From NCBI GenBank assembly GCA_963920705.1, contig OY987228.1:19414565-19478564 (forward strand): a stretch of 64,000 nucleotides of DNA, read 5' to 3'. Below, in pieces: positions 14,132 through 25,200 of the stretch. The translations under genes were made by a program, and so were the position numbers. Within the stretch, counting starts at the first letter, position 1. The number at the start of each line of letters is the position of its first letter. This DNA is from Odiellus spinosus (lineage: Eukaryota; Arthropoda; Arachnida; Opiliones; Phalangiidae). The notes under the pieces are model-generated. The model saw only the letters and a list, made by a program, of their open reading frames with translations, did not search any database and had not been told where the DNA came from.

Positions 14132-15971
14132 TCAACCCATCTTTTTTTTTGTTCATTCGTTCGTTTGGTATCTCTGAAAATTTAACCAAGGGAAAGAATT
14201 TTTTTATTTTTTTAAGGGTTATAAGTAATGTTCTTGTATGGAAGAAAACGTTTTTTACGTTTTTTCTCTTAGATTATTTTTTATTTATTTAGGGTTTTTT
14301 TTTCGTGAAGTATGGTGATGTCCCACTGATAAAAACTTTGTTCCTAGTTAGTCCGTTTCTCGCAGAGAATACAGCGCTGCCTAAAACTGGTTCATTCTCG
14401 AAATAGGACGTATCGTGTATGTAGATAACCTTAGCGTAGCTTTATACCCGGTGAAAACTCTGAATAGAAATGTAACCTCGTCTTTAAGACTATCGCGTCC
14501 ATTTTTTTTGCCCTTCCTTCGTATTCTACGTTTCTAATAGAAGGGAGTAGAAGGAGAGGTTTTTCTTCGCCCGGCCGCAGATTGGCGAGAATAAAAATCG
14601 GACATAAGGTCTGTCGAAAAATATAGCACCCCAATCTCCTTATAGGCCTATAGCTTCTTATCGTTTCATATTCGAACGCCGTCAGTCCCCCAACCCTCTG
14701 GTGGGTGCCGCGTGGTAGTAAAAAAGATTTCTCCACCACTCCTGCCCCTCTGCTTTAAAGAAAAGTACTTTGTTTATTCCCTTCTTTTTGGACACGAAAG
14801 TCCCTGGCCATTTTATACTATTTCTATATATACAGTATATATGTTTCGTTCATTTTACGATACTTTTCCCCCTTCGTTCCTTCAATTTAGAGATACTTTT
14901 TAAATAAAAAGAAAAAACGTACTGTACTGTTGGGCTTTGAGGTTCTGTAACTCGAGTTCGTTTCAAACGGGGTGAGGAATGTTGGCGAATGCTACTTTAG
15001 TATCTCTTTCAATCCTTAAAAGGTTTCTATAGTTTCTAGTTTCGGAAGTGGAGAAAATTTAGGATAGAATCAACCCCCCCGTAAGAAGTTTTATATTTTT
15101 GTTGAGTTTATGAAAGGGAAGAAAATACATAAATACGAAATGAATTTGGATCTACCCTTATCCGTCTATATCTAATATAATAATAAAAATTCCGAAATCA
15201 TGATGAAAAACAAGATTTTCCCCTCATTTTCGTAAATATTTTTCTTCAGGATGGAGGGCGAATCTCCGAGAAGAAAGAACGGAAAAATAATGTTTATAGC
15301 CTGGGTTGGCGTCAATGAACGATTTATTTAACCCCGTCCAATGAAATATTCGCTAGAAAGCTCGAGCGAGAGAGGACTGGTTACGATAAGTGTTTATGGT
15401 AAGTAGAGGAGCGGAGGTCAATCTAGATGACGCGTCTTTTGGCTTTCCATAAGGGTAACATTTAGGACAATTCGAGCCTCCGAGGTCGAGAGACTTAAGG
15501 AAAGGGTCAAGAATTGGCTACTAAACGTATATACCCAAAGTACCAGCTCCGTCCGAATGCGCGACGTTGGAAGGTTGTTGAGGAACAGGGTCAATTCGTA
15601 ACGTTTCTTTTGTTCTTTTTTTTTTCATCGGGCCGTAAGTTAACTGCAGTCTCGCCTCTGGTGGTACCGAAGCGACGTTGGCCTATAGCTCGGCCCCTCG
15701 TTTCTCTTTCTCCCATCTTCTCAATCCAATTCTTCAATGTACCCCGTACATTTTAGCCGACGAGATTTCTTTTTTCTCCATCTTTCTCCCCTCCCAGTCA
15801 TTTCTCCTCGATTCTGTAAGCTACGGTCTCTGGTCAGTAAGCTAGAACGCGGCGCTGGCGGTCAAGAATGATATTCCGAGCGAGCTCTACTATTCTATAG
15901 GTTTTTCATCTCATTCTCCTCCCATTCTGGCGCGACGGATGACTCCGGGGTTGAGTAAAACCTGGCGGGTA
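14132..15971 (+). repeat. Tandem duplication, copy 2 (1,840 bp)
   Basis: Direct head-to-tail repeat of 12,292-14,131, apparently identical. Such identity over non-coding DNA means either a very recent duplication or an assembly artefact from unmerged haplotypes or a mis-joined long read. Confidence 0.95.
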
Positions 15972-17900
15972 TCAGTCTCGGAGTCGGTAAACTAAAGAAG
16001 GATAGTACCGAGGCCGAGTATAAAAATAACCGAGTTAGTTTCCTAAATTCGCGCCAGCGGCTTGGCTAGCTTCTTTTGGCGCTGACAAATGACCAGGGTA
16101 CCGGTCGTACGGCCGGTCGGGTCTTCTTTATCGCGACTAGGGCGGCGTGGGTCGACTTCACCCACCCTTCGACAGCCCCTTTTACATAGATGTCGCTGAT
16201 GTTCGTCCCACTTTCGCGCCGGGTACCGATAAATCAGAGGAGAGCTAGAGAGAGCGGCCCCGACCAGAGTCCCCCGAAAAGATTTTTTCCCATCTCTTTT
16301 TCCTTCTTCTTCTCATTCTCTTTCCTAACTCCGTTCTTTTCCTCCTCCCTCGAATACCCATTTTATATCGCCAAAGCGTCTCTAACCTTTTCTTTTCTTT
16401 GTACCGCGCGGAATCTACCCCCTTAGTCCTGGTATAGCTAGTCGGCGATTCTTCAAGCCAATTCCTCCCCCCTCCGTTCCTAAATGGAGGTACGGGATGG
16501 AGCTTTTGGTTAAAGGGCGTTGTTTTGGGGTCTGAAGCGGGAGATTCGCCCCGAATCTAGGTTTTCCTGAAGTGCATTCCTGAAACATTAGGTACACTAT
16601 ACTCTCTTTTCTATCGATATTTATTACCGAGTTCGAAATCCGTATGGTACGTTACCAACTTACCATTTTGAATATTAAGGGTATATACGTTGCCCTGTTA
16701 TCGGATGCAACGTCGTACTCGAAGAGTTTTTTGTAAAAACCTTTCGAGGTTACCATGGAATACTACTTTCCATAAATTGATGGCGTGGTATAAAACTTCC
16801 TTTAGATTTTGAACGTTTAAAAACGCTAATTTTTAAATCTTATTACCAAAATCTTGAAATTGAACATCTGGCGTTTTAAGGAAAAGTTAAAACTTGAGTG
16901 AAATATAATTAATATAATATTTATATTTCGTATGCTCTATTAAATATCGAAAGAAACCAAATAAATTCCGCAGTTTTACTCCCTATTTCGAAGCCCTAGG
17001 AGCGCAAAAATTAAAATTAAAAAATAATTAGGATACAATACAATTGAAATGCGTAATAAAATTTTATTAAACTTATAAAAAGGTTTCGCTAAGCCTAAAT
17101 TAGTGTCAGAATATAAAGATTGTTGAGAAGTTGGGAATTGCTCATGCCAATGAGAGTTTCTCCTATAGAAATGGCGCCATTTCTTAATACAATCTTCAAG
17201 TTTTCGCATCCCCATTCTCGAATCCATGGCATCAGCAATTTTTCAATCTGAAATTTCTAAGATGTTAAATTCACCAGGAATTGCCTCGAAACCTCTGAGT
17301 TTGAATAATAATTCTACGCATATTTAAACAGTACTATGAATCGATTAAAAATCACTCGCGATTCAGTCTTCTTAGTAATCCTTTAAACCTGAAAATTAGC
17401 CACTGTGAATATACAATGTTGTTCATTTGTATCACTAATGTATCGGGATCTTATTAGAGGGGTGTGTGTGGGAGAATAGCATCAAATTTAGTTGGAAGTA
17501 GGAAAGGGCGAATTCGTAATGAATCCGTTATTAGGAATTAATGTCTCGGGGAATACGATCTTTCGAAGCGAAGACAAACAATATATAGGGCACGCGGGCG
17601 GTGGGGCGCCATGGTTCCGTAATTAAATGTATCGTTGACTTGTTTACGGGGGGGGGGGGCAGCTAGTGACGATATTAGTTATTAGGATGACTGAGCGAGA
17701 TCTATCTCTCTGTGTCCTCTTCCCTTCTCTCGCGCGGGCACTTGGTCGATTACCGAATCCCTCTTTTCCTCCTTTACCCGATCTTCATCCGTGGGATCGT
17801 CTCTCTTCATCCCCCGTATCCTTTCGCTAGAGCTCGCGCGAGATCAGAAAGCTAAACGAGAGAAAAGGAGCGAAGTCGCGTCACTTCGACATCGGCGTCT
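15972..17900. other. GC-richer, CpG-containing intergenic stretch
   Basis: From about 16,000 to 16,600 and 17,580 to 17,900 the sequence is visibly richer in G+C and CpG than its surroundings (for example CTCGCGCGAGAT near 17,830, and a poly-G run near 17,650). The longest frame (about 16,190-16,426) is low-complexity S/F-rich and unsupported. The interval could hold promoter sequence for the ADAMTS-like gene to its right; otherwise I see no feature. Confidence 0.35.
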
Positions 17901-17921
17901 AGTCTGCTGATCGAACCACGC

Positions 17922-17928
17922 TATAAAA
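17922..17928 (+). promoter_or_regulatory. Candidate TATA box
   Basis: TATAAAA follows a CpG-rich stretch and lies 68 bp before the ATG of a short frame encoding a signal-peptide-like segment (17,996). Spacing would place initiation near 17,950. It would serve the ADAMTS-like gene if that frame is its first exon. Motif and position only. Confidence 0.3.
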
Positions 17929-17995
17929 CCCTTGAACGGAAAATCCTCACGTCTGTTGAGATTGTTCACCTCTCGCTACTTTTCACTCTCAATTA

Positions 17996-18103
17996 ATGAT
18001 TCCATTGGATACGCGCGGCAAAGCGAATCGACTCTTTTCATTTTTCCTGTCGTTCACTTTTTCTCTCGCTTTATTATTCTTTATATTAGATATAAGAGTA
18101 CTC
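17996..18103 (+). CDS. Candidate first exon (signal peptide) of the ADAMTS-like gene
   Basis: An ATG opens 36 codons beginning MIPLDTRGKANRLFSFF and continuing with a run of hydrophobic F, L, S and A residues. This is a basic n-region followed by an h-region, as in a secretory signal peptide. A plausible donor (CTC|GTAAAT) follows codon 36 in phase 0, matching the phase in which the next recognised exon (22,294) is read. The intron would be about 4.2 kb. An alternative donor lies two codons earlier (AGA|GTACTC). The assignment is inference: no conserved domain is in this exon, and a different upstream exon could be used. Confidence 0.35.
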
Positions 18104-20214
18104 GTAAATCTTCGAAATAACGCGATTTTCCATACATAAATACATACATCACTAGCTTTTGTTTTGTTTTGTAAATACTGAAATGTTGCGTGGTTATTAC
18201 GCGCATGTACAATCCCACCCAAACCTTTTTTTTTCAATCATATTTTTCTAGCTTATAAAAATTATATTCAAGGGGTATATATACTATTTTGGTGGTGTGC
18301 ACTCTTAGCTATTGAAAGCTCGGGTCGTACTACAGTAATTTAGACATAACTTTGGCAAATAAATCTAGAAGCGATTCAAAATTCTGAAACCTGTTTGGGC
18401 TTCCTATATTCAATTTTATAAAGGAATTAATGCCGACTACTTTCTTCTCGTATGATGTTTTATATTGTGTATCAATCCCCCACAGCTTTTCTCAGTATAC
18501 TAAGTCCTTTTGAAACAAAACAATATTAGAATATAACTTTTACAGTTCATATACTTTTAGAGTAAATATAATAGTTTTGCTTTTACGATCCTAAAGAATC
18601 TTTTAAAAAGAAAAAAGAAAAAATACAAACAGTGCTATATGTGGATTCTAAAAATTATCCAGAACAAGTGCCCATAGGAATAAAAACATTTCTCTAAACT
18701 TCAGAAATTTTTTCCTAATAAATTTCCTGAAATTACCGCACTTGGAGTAGCGGCAATTAAACAACGCGAAAAGGTCGCCCAAATGCAACGAAAACCGCCC
18801 AATCTAGCAACCCCCTTAGGGGGGAAGAGTTGGTTCATTCCCTTTGATTGTTTTACTTGTTTTCTAAAGTAAATAAGCACCCTCTTTTTTTTTTTTTCAG
18901 AGCGTGACCAAAGGGCATGCACTTGGCGATTCTCTTTTATATTCCGCCCTTTACGGAATACATTTTTCTTAGAATTCTCTAAGGGGAGTTTTGGTTTATT
19001 CCAGTTTTTGGAAAATTAAGATGTTTTCCGAGCCGAGAGGGAACGGTCTTTTTGAGAGGTGTAAGTTTGCCAGGGTGGAGGATTGTCCAGAGGCGATATA
19101 AATCAATAAGAGCCGGATTGTCTCTACGGGAAGTTAAAAACAAAAATATAGCGCACCCTATATACTTATATAGCTTGGCATTTCGTTTCGCTCTGACTTT
19201 CGCTGACTCCAGAGATACGCCAAATAGCGGACGAGGGGCTAACCTTATCATCTCTGAAATAGATCCTAATGAACCGCCCAAGGAGGTCCGGAAGACCATT
19301 TTTCGTATTTATTGTTTTCACGTAAACTTTTCCTCCCCTTACATTCGTACACTCCTCCTTTCGTCTCCGTCATTCTCGAATTGAAGGAGAAAGAATAGGA
19401 AGAAACACGTGGTGAGAGGCTCTCGGAGAGTCTCTTGAACCTTAACACGCGCTAATTTGATAAATCGTGATAAACTTTTGCTTTGGAATTCCCAAAGAGG
19501 CTTACGAAAGTTCGAACGTGCGCGGTTCGATTTAACGAAACTTTTGATGATAAAGAATTTGGTGAACTTTAAACTCTTTATTAAACTATAAATTTAATAA
19601 TCTAAGGGTTTTGAAGCAGAATCAATAAAAAATCTTAATTTTTCCCTTCAATCTCCTTTTCATCTAGAAAATCCACCTTTAATTTGAAATTATTAAATTA
19701 ATTTTTTTTGGTTGTTCTTATATTGAAGTGACTTAAAAATTTACCCATCCGAGAGTTTAAAATTTTAATAAAAGTTTTTAATAGTATAAAAAAGTTAAAA
19801 TATATGGACCTTCTAAAAAAAATAGTACCGAATTACTTTAGGAAAGCCAGATGTTCTTTTTTTCATAACTTCTAAAGTTATCGGGATTGATTTGAGCTAT
19901 ATAGGGACTTCAATTTTATTTCGGCGAAATAAATTGGCCTTAGAAGTAATAATAATGTCTCTCAAAGAATAAGAACTAGAATTTTTCATCATAGACAACC
20001 CACATTACTTGAAGATCAATGGGGAAAGTACGTGGTAATTTTCCCCTTTCTGGTACGTTTATTAACGGTTAAAGGTCACGTTTCAAGCTTCCGAAAAAAA
20101 TCAAATAAATAGCGCTTGGGAACTTATTTCAAATCGGTTAGAGGTAATTAGAAACTGGTAGTAATAAAATTACTGCATGGGTATAATAAAATAAAACTTT
20201 TCTGGCGTCCTTCG

Positions 20215-20515
20215 GACTACCAGACCAAGAAGGATCAGATAAGGAGAGGAAATGTGGGGCTGCGTTGAGTTAGAGAGAGAAGAGCCAACCTCCCACTCGG
20301 GTGGAAAGGGGGGATAGGAAATTCTCGGGGTAAACTGTTGTCACGTGGTCGCTAGCTAGCGCGTCTCATAAAGGATTCGTTTTACCCACGTGACAACATT
20401 TTACCACGAAACGTCTCTACCCCCGTTCTCCCAGAGTGGGAGTTTAGGCCGACGCAGTAGGAACCGCGCCGTCCCCACATTTCCTCTCCTTATCTGATCC
20501 TTCTTGACCAGACTT
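20215..20515. mobile_element. Foldback/MITE element, about 300 bp, with nested inverted repeats
   Basis: A 33-bp perfect inverted repeat pairs 20,227-20,259 with 20,473-20,505. Inside, a 13-bp pair (TGTTGTCACGTGG at 20,336-20,348 and its complement at 20,386-20,398) encloses a loop of about 37 bp. The arms have diverged in between. There is no coding content; the frames seen here are by-products of the arms. It lies in the putative long first intron of the ADAMTS-like gene. Confidence 0.7.
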
Positions 20516-20939
20516 AAAAGAAAAAGACCATTTTGTATAATAGGCACCAATAGACAAAAAGTATAAAGAAAAATGGGACGGGAAAACCATAGAAATATGA
20601 CGGGATGATGGGAAATCATTTTGAAGAATAGTCGACAAAAGAAGACTTTGCGAAAGAGTTCGTAGACGTGAGTGGCGAAAATCTCTCTACTCTTTGCGCT
20701 CCATTTAAGTTCGAATATTAATAAAAAAAATTGAAAGAAAATCGAATAGACCGTGATTCGTTTCACCCCTTTTAATTTTTCTTTACATTCTTCCAATAGA
20801 AAAGAACCAACCAATTCTGTTCTTTTTAGTTTCGCAAAAACTTGTTTTTGAGTCGCTGTTGCGTTTTGTCAAAGGCAGGGATACTTACGCGAAAATATCA
20901 GAGATAGATTCTTCACTGTCAGAAGCACTGGTACGGATC

Positions 20940-21086
20940 TTAAAGGGACTATCTGTGATTTTTAAAACCCCTTTAAAGTCGCCTTATTTTTTAGATTAGC
21001 AGACGACGTTGACCATAACAAATTGTACAGTTAAAGCTAGTCTGTGTTGATTAGAACATTTTAAAGGGGCAAATTGTAGAGCAGAT
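20940..21086 (+). mobile_element. Half-copy of the family-C inverted-repeat element
   Basis: The segments CCTTTAAAGTCGCCTTATTT, AGCAGACGACGTTGACCA and TTTTAAAGGGGCAAATT match the left arm of 35,848-36,139, including order and spacing. Only one arm is present, so this is a solo half rather than a full hairpin. Confidence 0.6.
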
Positions 21087-22293
21087 AGCTTGCGACAAAA
21101 TTCATGGAGTAATAATAAGGGGAGCAACAGACGTAAAATCATGGAGTAGAGAGAATAAAGGAGAGACAGACGTCATCATGGAGTTCCACTCTTTTGCAAC
21201 TTGTAAATTTGGCCGCGGTTTTAATTAACAACTTAACATCAGAGGCAAAAAAAAGTCTTTGCGTAACTACTCTGGTGACACCCATCTTGTTTACTAGCTG
21301 TCTGATCCTTACGAATCCTCATGAACAGCGGAAGAAAATGAAGTTTCATCCCCAATCTTTTTTGATTCTTTCTCTAGTTTCCTCTCTTCTCTAGAGATCC
21401 CAAAAAGTCGCTCTAGACATTTAATTTTTTTTTTTGTTCCATTTTTGTGGTATTCACTGAAGTTTCTGACCATCATATAAAAGCTCGGACTAAAGATGAA
21501 TGGTTATAGGATCACATTATATAATTCTTTCTTTAAAGGGATAGTAACACGCACGATCTAATCGATCTGTTCAAAATCTATTTCGGATTTTTATTTCAAC
21601 CAGGTATACTTTATAACGGAAGCATTCTAATCAAGTGCTGTACAAATAATTAAGTATTTTTTCTCATGAGCGCAAAATCTCAATTAAAATAAATACATAA
21701 TGAAAATCAATGCTATAATTTAAAATAGGTAGTTAAAATAAAAAACAACGAAAAATTAAAGATCATGAATTCAATGTCATAAACCCTAAACGACTCAACC
21801 TATTTTTTTCGTTTTTAAATTATATCCTAAGATATATTTTTTCTACGTTATCTAACTATTTAGAAGCGATAGAGTGAACAGCAGACGTAGAAAGAGAAAA
21901 ACAGGTATACCCTTATATCTTTCTCCTCCCCTTTACAGTATGGCGTCTAAATCACTAGACGGTATACCTTTAAGTATATATCGAGGTATATACTTCTCAT
22001 ATCCCTTCGTAAAGACCATTAAATTTCAATTACACTCTTGTTCCTGGAGTGATAAAAATCCGATGCTATATATTCATGGCATCTCGTAAAAATTGAAAGC
22101 TATATAGGCCCTCTTTCATCCTTCCTAGTAGTCACACTGGCAATGCCGGCGTGGAGGGATATTTCAACGCTCCCGCGCTACAATTTCGTACCTAGGAAGG
22201 TTTAAGATTAGTATAGGAGGAAGCCAAACTTAATCTGGGACTCCGGTAAATTTCTTTGGTGATTAAATTTGTTGTTTTTATTTTTACTCGCAG

Positions 22294-25200
22294 TCTCTTC
22301 GGGCCTTGGGTACTTTTGCCTTAGAGGAGACATTGTCCAGTGTTAACAGTACCCAGAAAAGGATAAACAATGAAGATGTTTCTTCTCTTTCATCAAACGT
22401 AAGTTTAATAATTAAATTAATTGCATTATATAATCGATGTTACTATTTCCAACTTTTTATTTTATTTTAAAATATAATGAAAATTTTCCGTCCAATCCAC
22501 TCTTTTATTTTTTATATAACTATGTTTAAATCTTGGATCGAACTTGCCAATTTTAATAAAAATCCCTTATTCGTGGCTAGTTTGAAGGGTAGCTAATATT
22601 ATATATCAATGTCTGTCTGCTTTAAATTCAAAACTTTATAGAAATCATAATTTAATTTCTGAAAACCCGATATTTGAAGCGATAGAAGCTTAAAAATGTC
22701 ATCGAAAATAAATTTTAACAGTAAAATTTTGACAAATTAAATCAGTTATATTTAGAAAGATATAAAATTAGATTAGATTTCTTAGGAAGGATTAATATCA
22801 TAAACCTAATTTTACAAATAATATTTCTTCTAAAATAAAAATAAAATAAAATCTAGACCATATATCCATTTGATAAACTTTATTTAAAGTGTGGCTGTCA
22901 CCATTTTTTCCAATGCCTATGGATTATATTTTTAGTTTTATCATATTATTAAAACGACATATTCAAAATTTTATACCTCTAGGTTGACGCGTGAAGTAAG
23001 AAACTTCAAAATGAAATGGTCAAAAAGTATTTTAACTATAATTTTCATGCGAAATGTAGGAATTTCTGGACTAAGTACTTTTACGAAAAAAGGCGACGCG
23101 AAAGTATCCTTATCACGTGCCAGAACGTGCGAGAATCAACTGTAAGCTCTAGAATATCCACGCGACCATTGTCATGACGTAATATTGCGGGGGATTTTTT
23201 TATTTTATAAATTTCGAGAATACCGATTAAATATTTTTAGTTTTTTAACAATCTTCTCGAAAATGGTATTGAAATTCATTTGAAGTTCATGAAAAATCAT
23301 GTCGCCGTCTAGCATTCAGATGGAACATTTCCACTGGTGTAAAGTAGCCGTCTAAGTCTCATTTTTAGAAACTACTTGTTTTTTCAATATCCACTTCTTC
23401 GTAGAGAAGTAACTTATTTCGAAAAAAAAAAAAAAAAAAATGCAGGCTATCAGTAAGCTAATCTTTTATTCGAAAAGAGATTCAGCTGGCGAAGGTTCCT
23501 CTCTTTTTTTTTAATCGATTTGAAAATGGATTTCCTACACTCACCTTTAGCCGGTTCGGGAAATGAGTGCAGTCCTCAACGTGGCTCACCATTCTTTAAT
23601 TAATCCTAGGAAGGTTTTCTCAATTAGCTATTAAGCCTTTTTATCTGGCATGAAACTTTTCGCCCGTCACCCCTGATACAATTGTTTTCAGTTACGGATT
23701 GAATTGACCCATTCCCCTGTATAAATACGACAGTATCGAGCTAGAAGAAAGAGAAAAAGAGACTGAAAATACTTTAAGCTCTTTTCCTGACTTAATCCGC
23801 TTTCACGAAATTGTCATAATTATTAATTATTTTTAGTAGTTTTATCCATAAACAATTAACGTTAGTTTTTTCTTCTTTTACTTAATTTAATGCTAATATT
23901 AGTGTTATTATCTTGAAGGATATTTTCAAGTGTCGGGCGCTTTGGCTCCAATATGCATTATATAGTAAAACAGGTAATCATTTAAAGGTAATGGCAACCC
24001 CCCTCATCCACATTTGGTAATGGATACCGTTTATTTTTTTATTGGGTGTCCCCTGTAGAAATGTTCTACTTGCATAGCATTTGTATTTACGGAAGAGCTA
24101 AGGAAACATACGGACTTTTTTACAGATTTACCTTGGTGCTGCGCAAAAAAACTGGGTGCTCTATTATCTGAGGTTTCAAAAAGATATATTTTTACTAGGG
24201 CTTTTAGAGATTTTTAAATATTGACAGTTATATAAAATAACTTTGATATTTCTTAATACTTTATCTTGATATAACCAATTATCTAAACCTAAATTATTTT
24301 AATTAAATTTTTTAATTAATTTCTTACCTTAAAAAGTTCAGTTACATACACGTGTCAGTATTTCAGATGAGTTACTTTAGGCGGGTTTAATATATTATAA
24401 ACTACTGTACAATTAAATGAATATCATATCTTTGAATCTTTGGTGAACATTTTAAATCCGAGAAAATATATTATTTAAAAAAAATGCGCTCTAAAATGGC
24501 CCACAGGTAAGTTTCCTCTATACTTTAATTGAAAACTCCTAGCAATTCACCTGTCGTTGACACTTCAATTACCGGTATAGTAGAAAAGGCCTTCGGGTAT
24601 AATACATCTTACTTGAAAATTCTTCGTCGACTCTTTATATACCAATACACGAGTGACAATAGTCAAAACAAAATCCGTTTTGCTCGAACAAATTCCATTT
24701 TTTTTTACGCCTTACGACGTGACAGTGACTACGATCGAGAAACGAAGGAAAAAAGATAGGCCTAAATCATATTTCCCAATTCGAATTCTGGATAAGAACT
24801 ACTTCCCTTCCGGGCTTAGTATGTCTTTCAATTATATCATGTCGAGCGTACTGATATTTTCATTTAGTTTTTGCGGACTTGGAAGTTTTTTCGAGTAAGA
24901 AGCTCGGAAGAAATATTAATTGCTTAGTTTTTTTTTTTTTTTTTTTTGTTCTTTTGTCCTAGTCAAATCACCATTTAATTATTTCGCTCGGGTTTATTTT
25001 CAATTTTAGTCCGAAAAGAAGATTTTAATTCCGCCGGAAACGGACGGTTGGGCGGAGTGGAGTCAATGGAGTGTGTGCTCTCGAAGTTGCGACGGGGGCG
25101 TAACAACTCAACTTAGGAAGTGCGATCGTAAAACAGGATGTAGAGGGGCATCGGTTAAATACCGAATTTGTAATATGCAGGTAAATTACAACTTTATATT

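Noticed and set aside
12591-14739. Duplicated 102-codon frames (12,591-12,899 and 14,431-14,739)
   Set aside because: They are identical only because the 1,840-bp block is duplicated; no domain, no homology recognised, low-complexity flanks.
21194-21394. Alternative signal-peptide-like segment MKFHPQSFLILSLVSSLL
   Set aside because: It ends at a stop without a good donor, so it cannot be joined convincingly to the exon at 22,294.
24529-24898. Possible extra exon of the ADAMTS-like gene
   Set aside because: The open frames have no cysteine pattern, the flanking exons already join in phase without them, and splice sites are weak.
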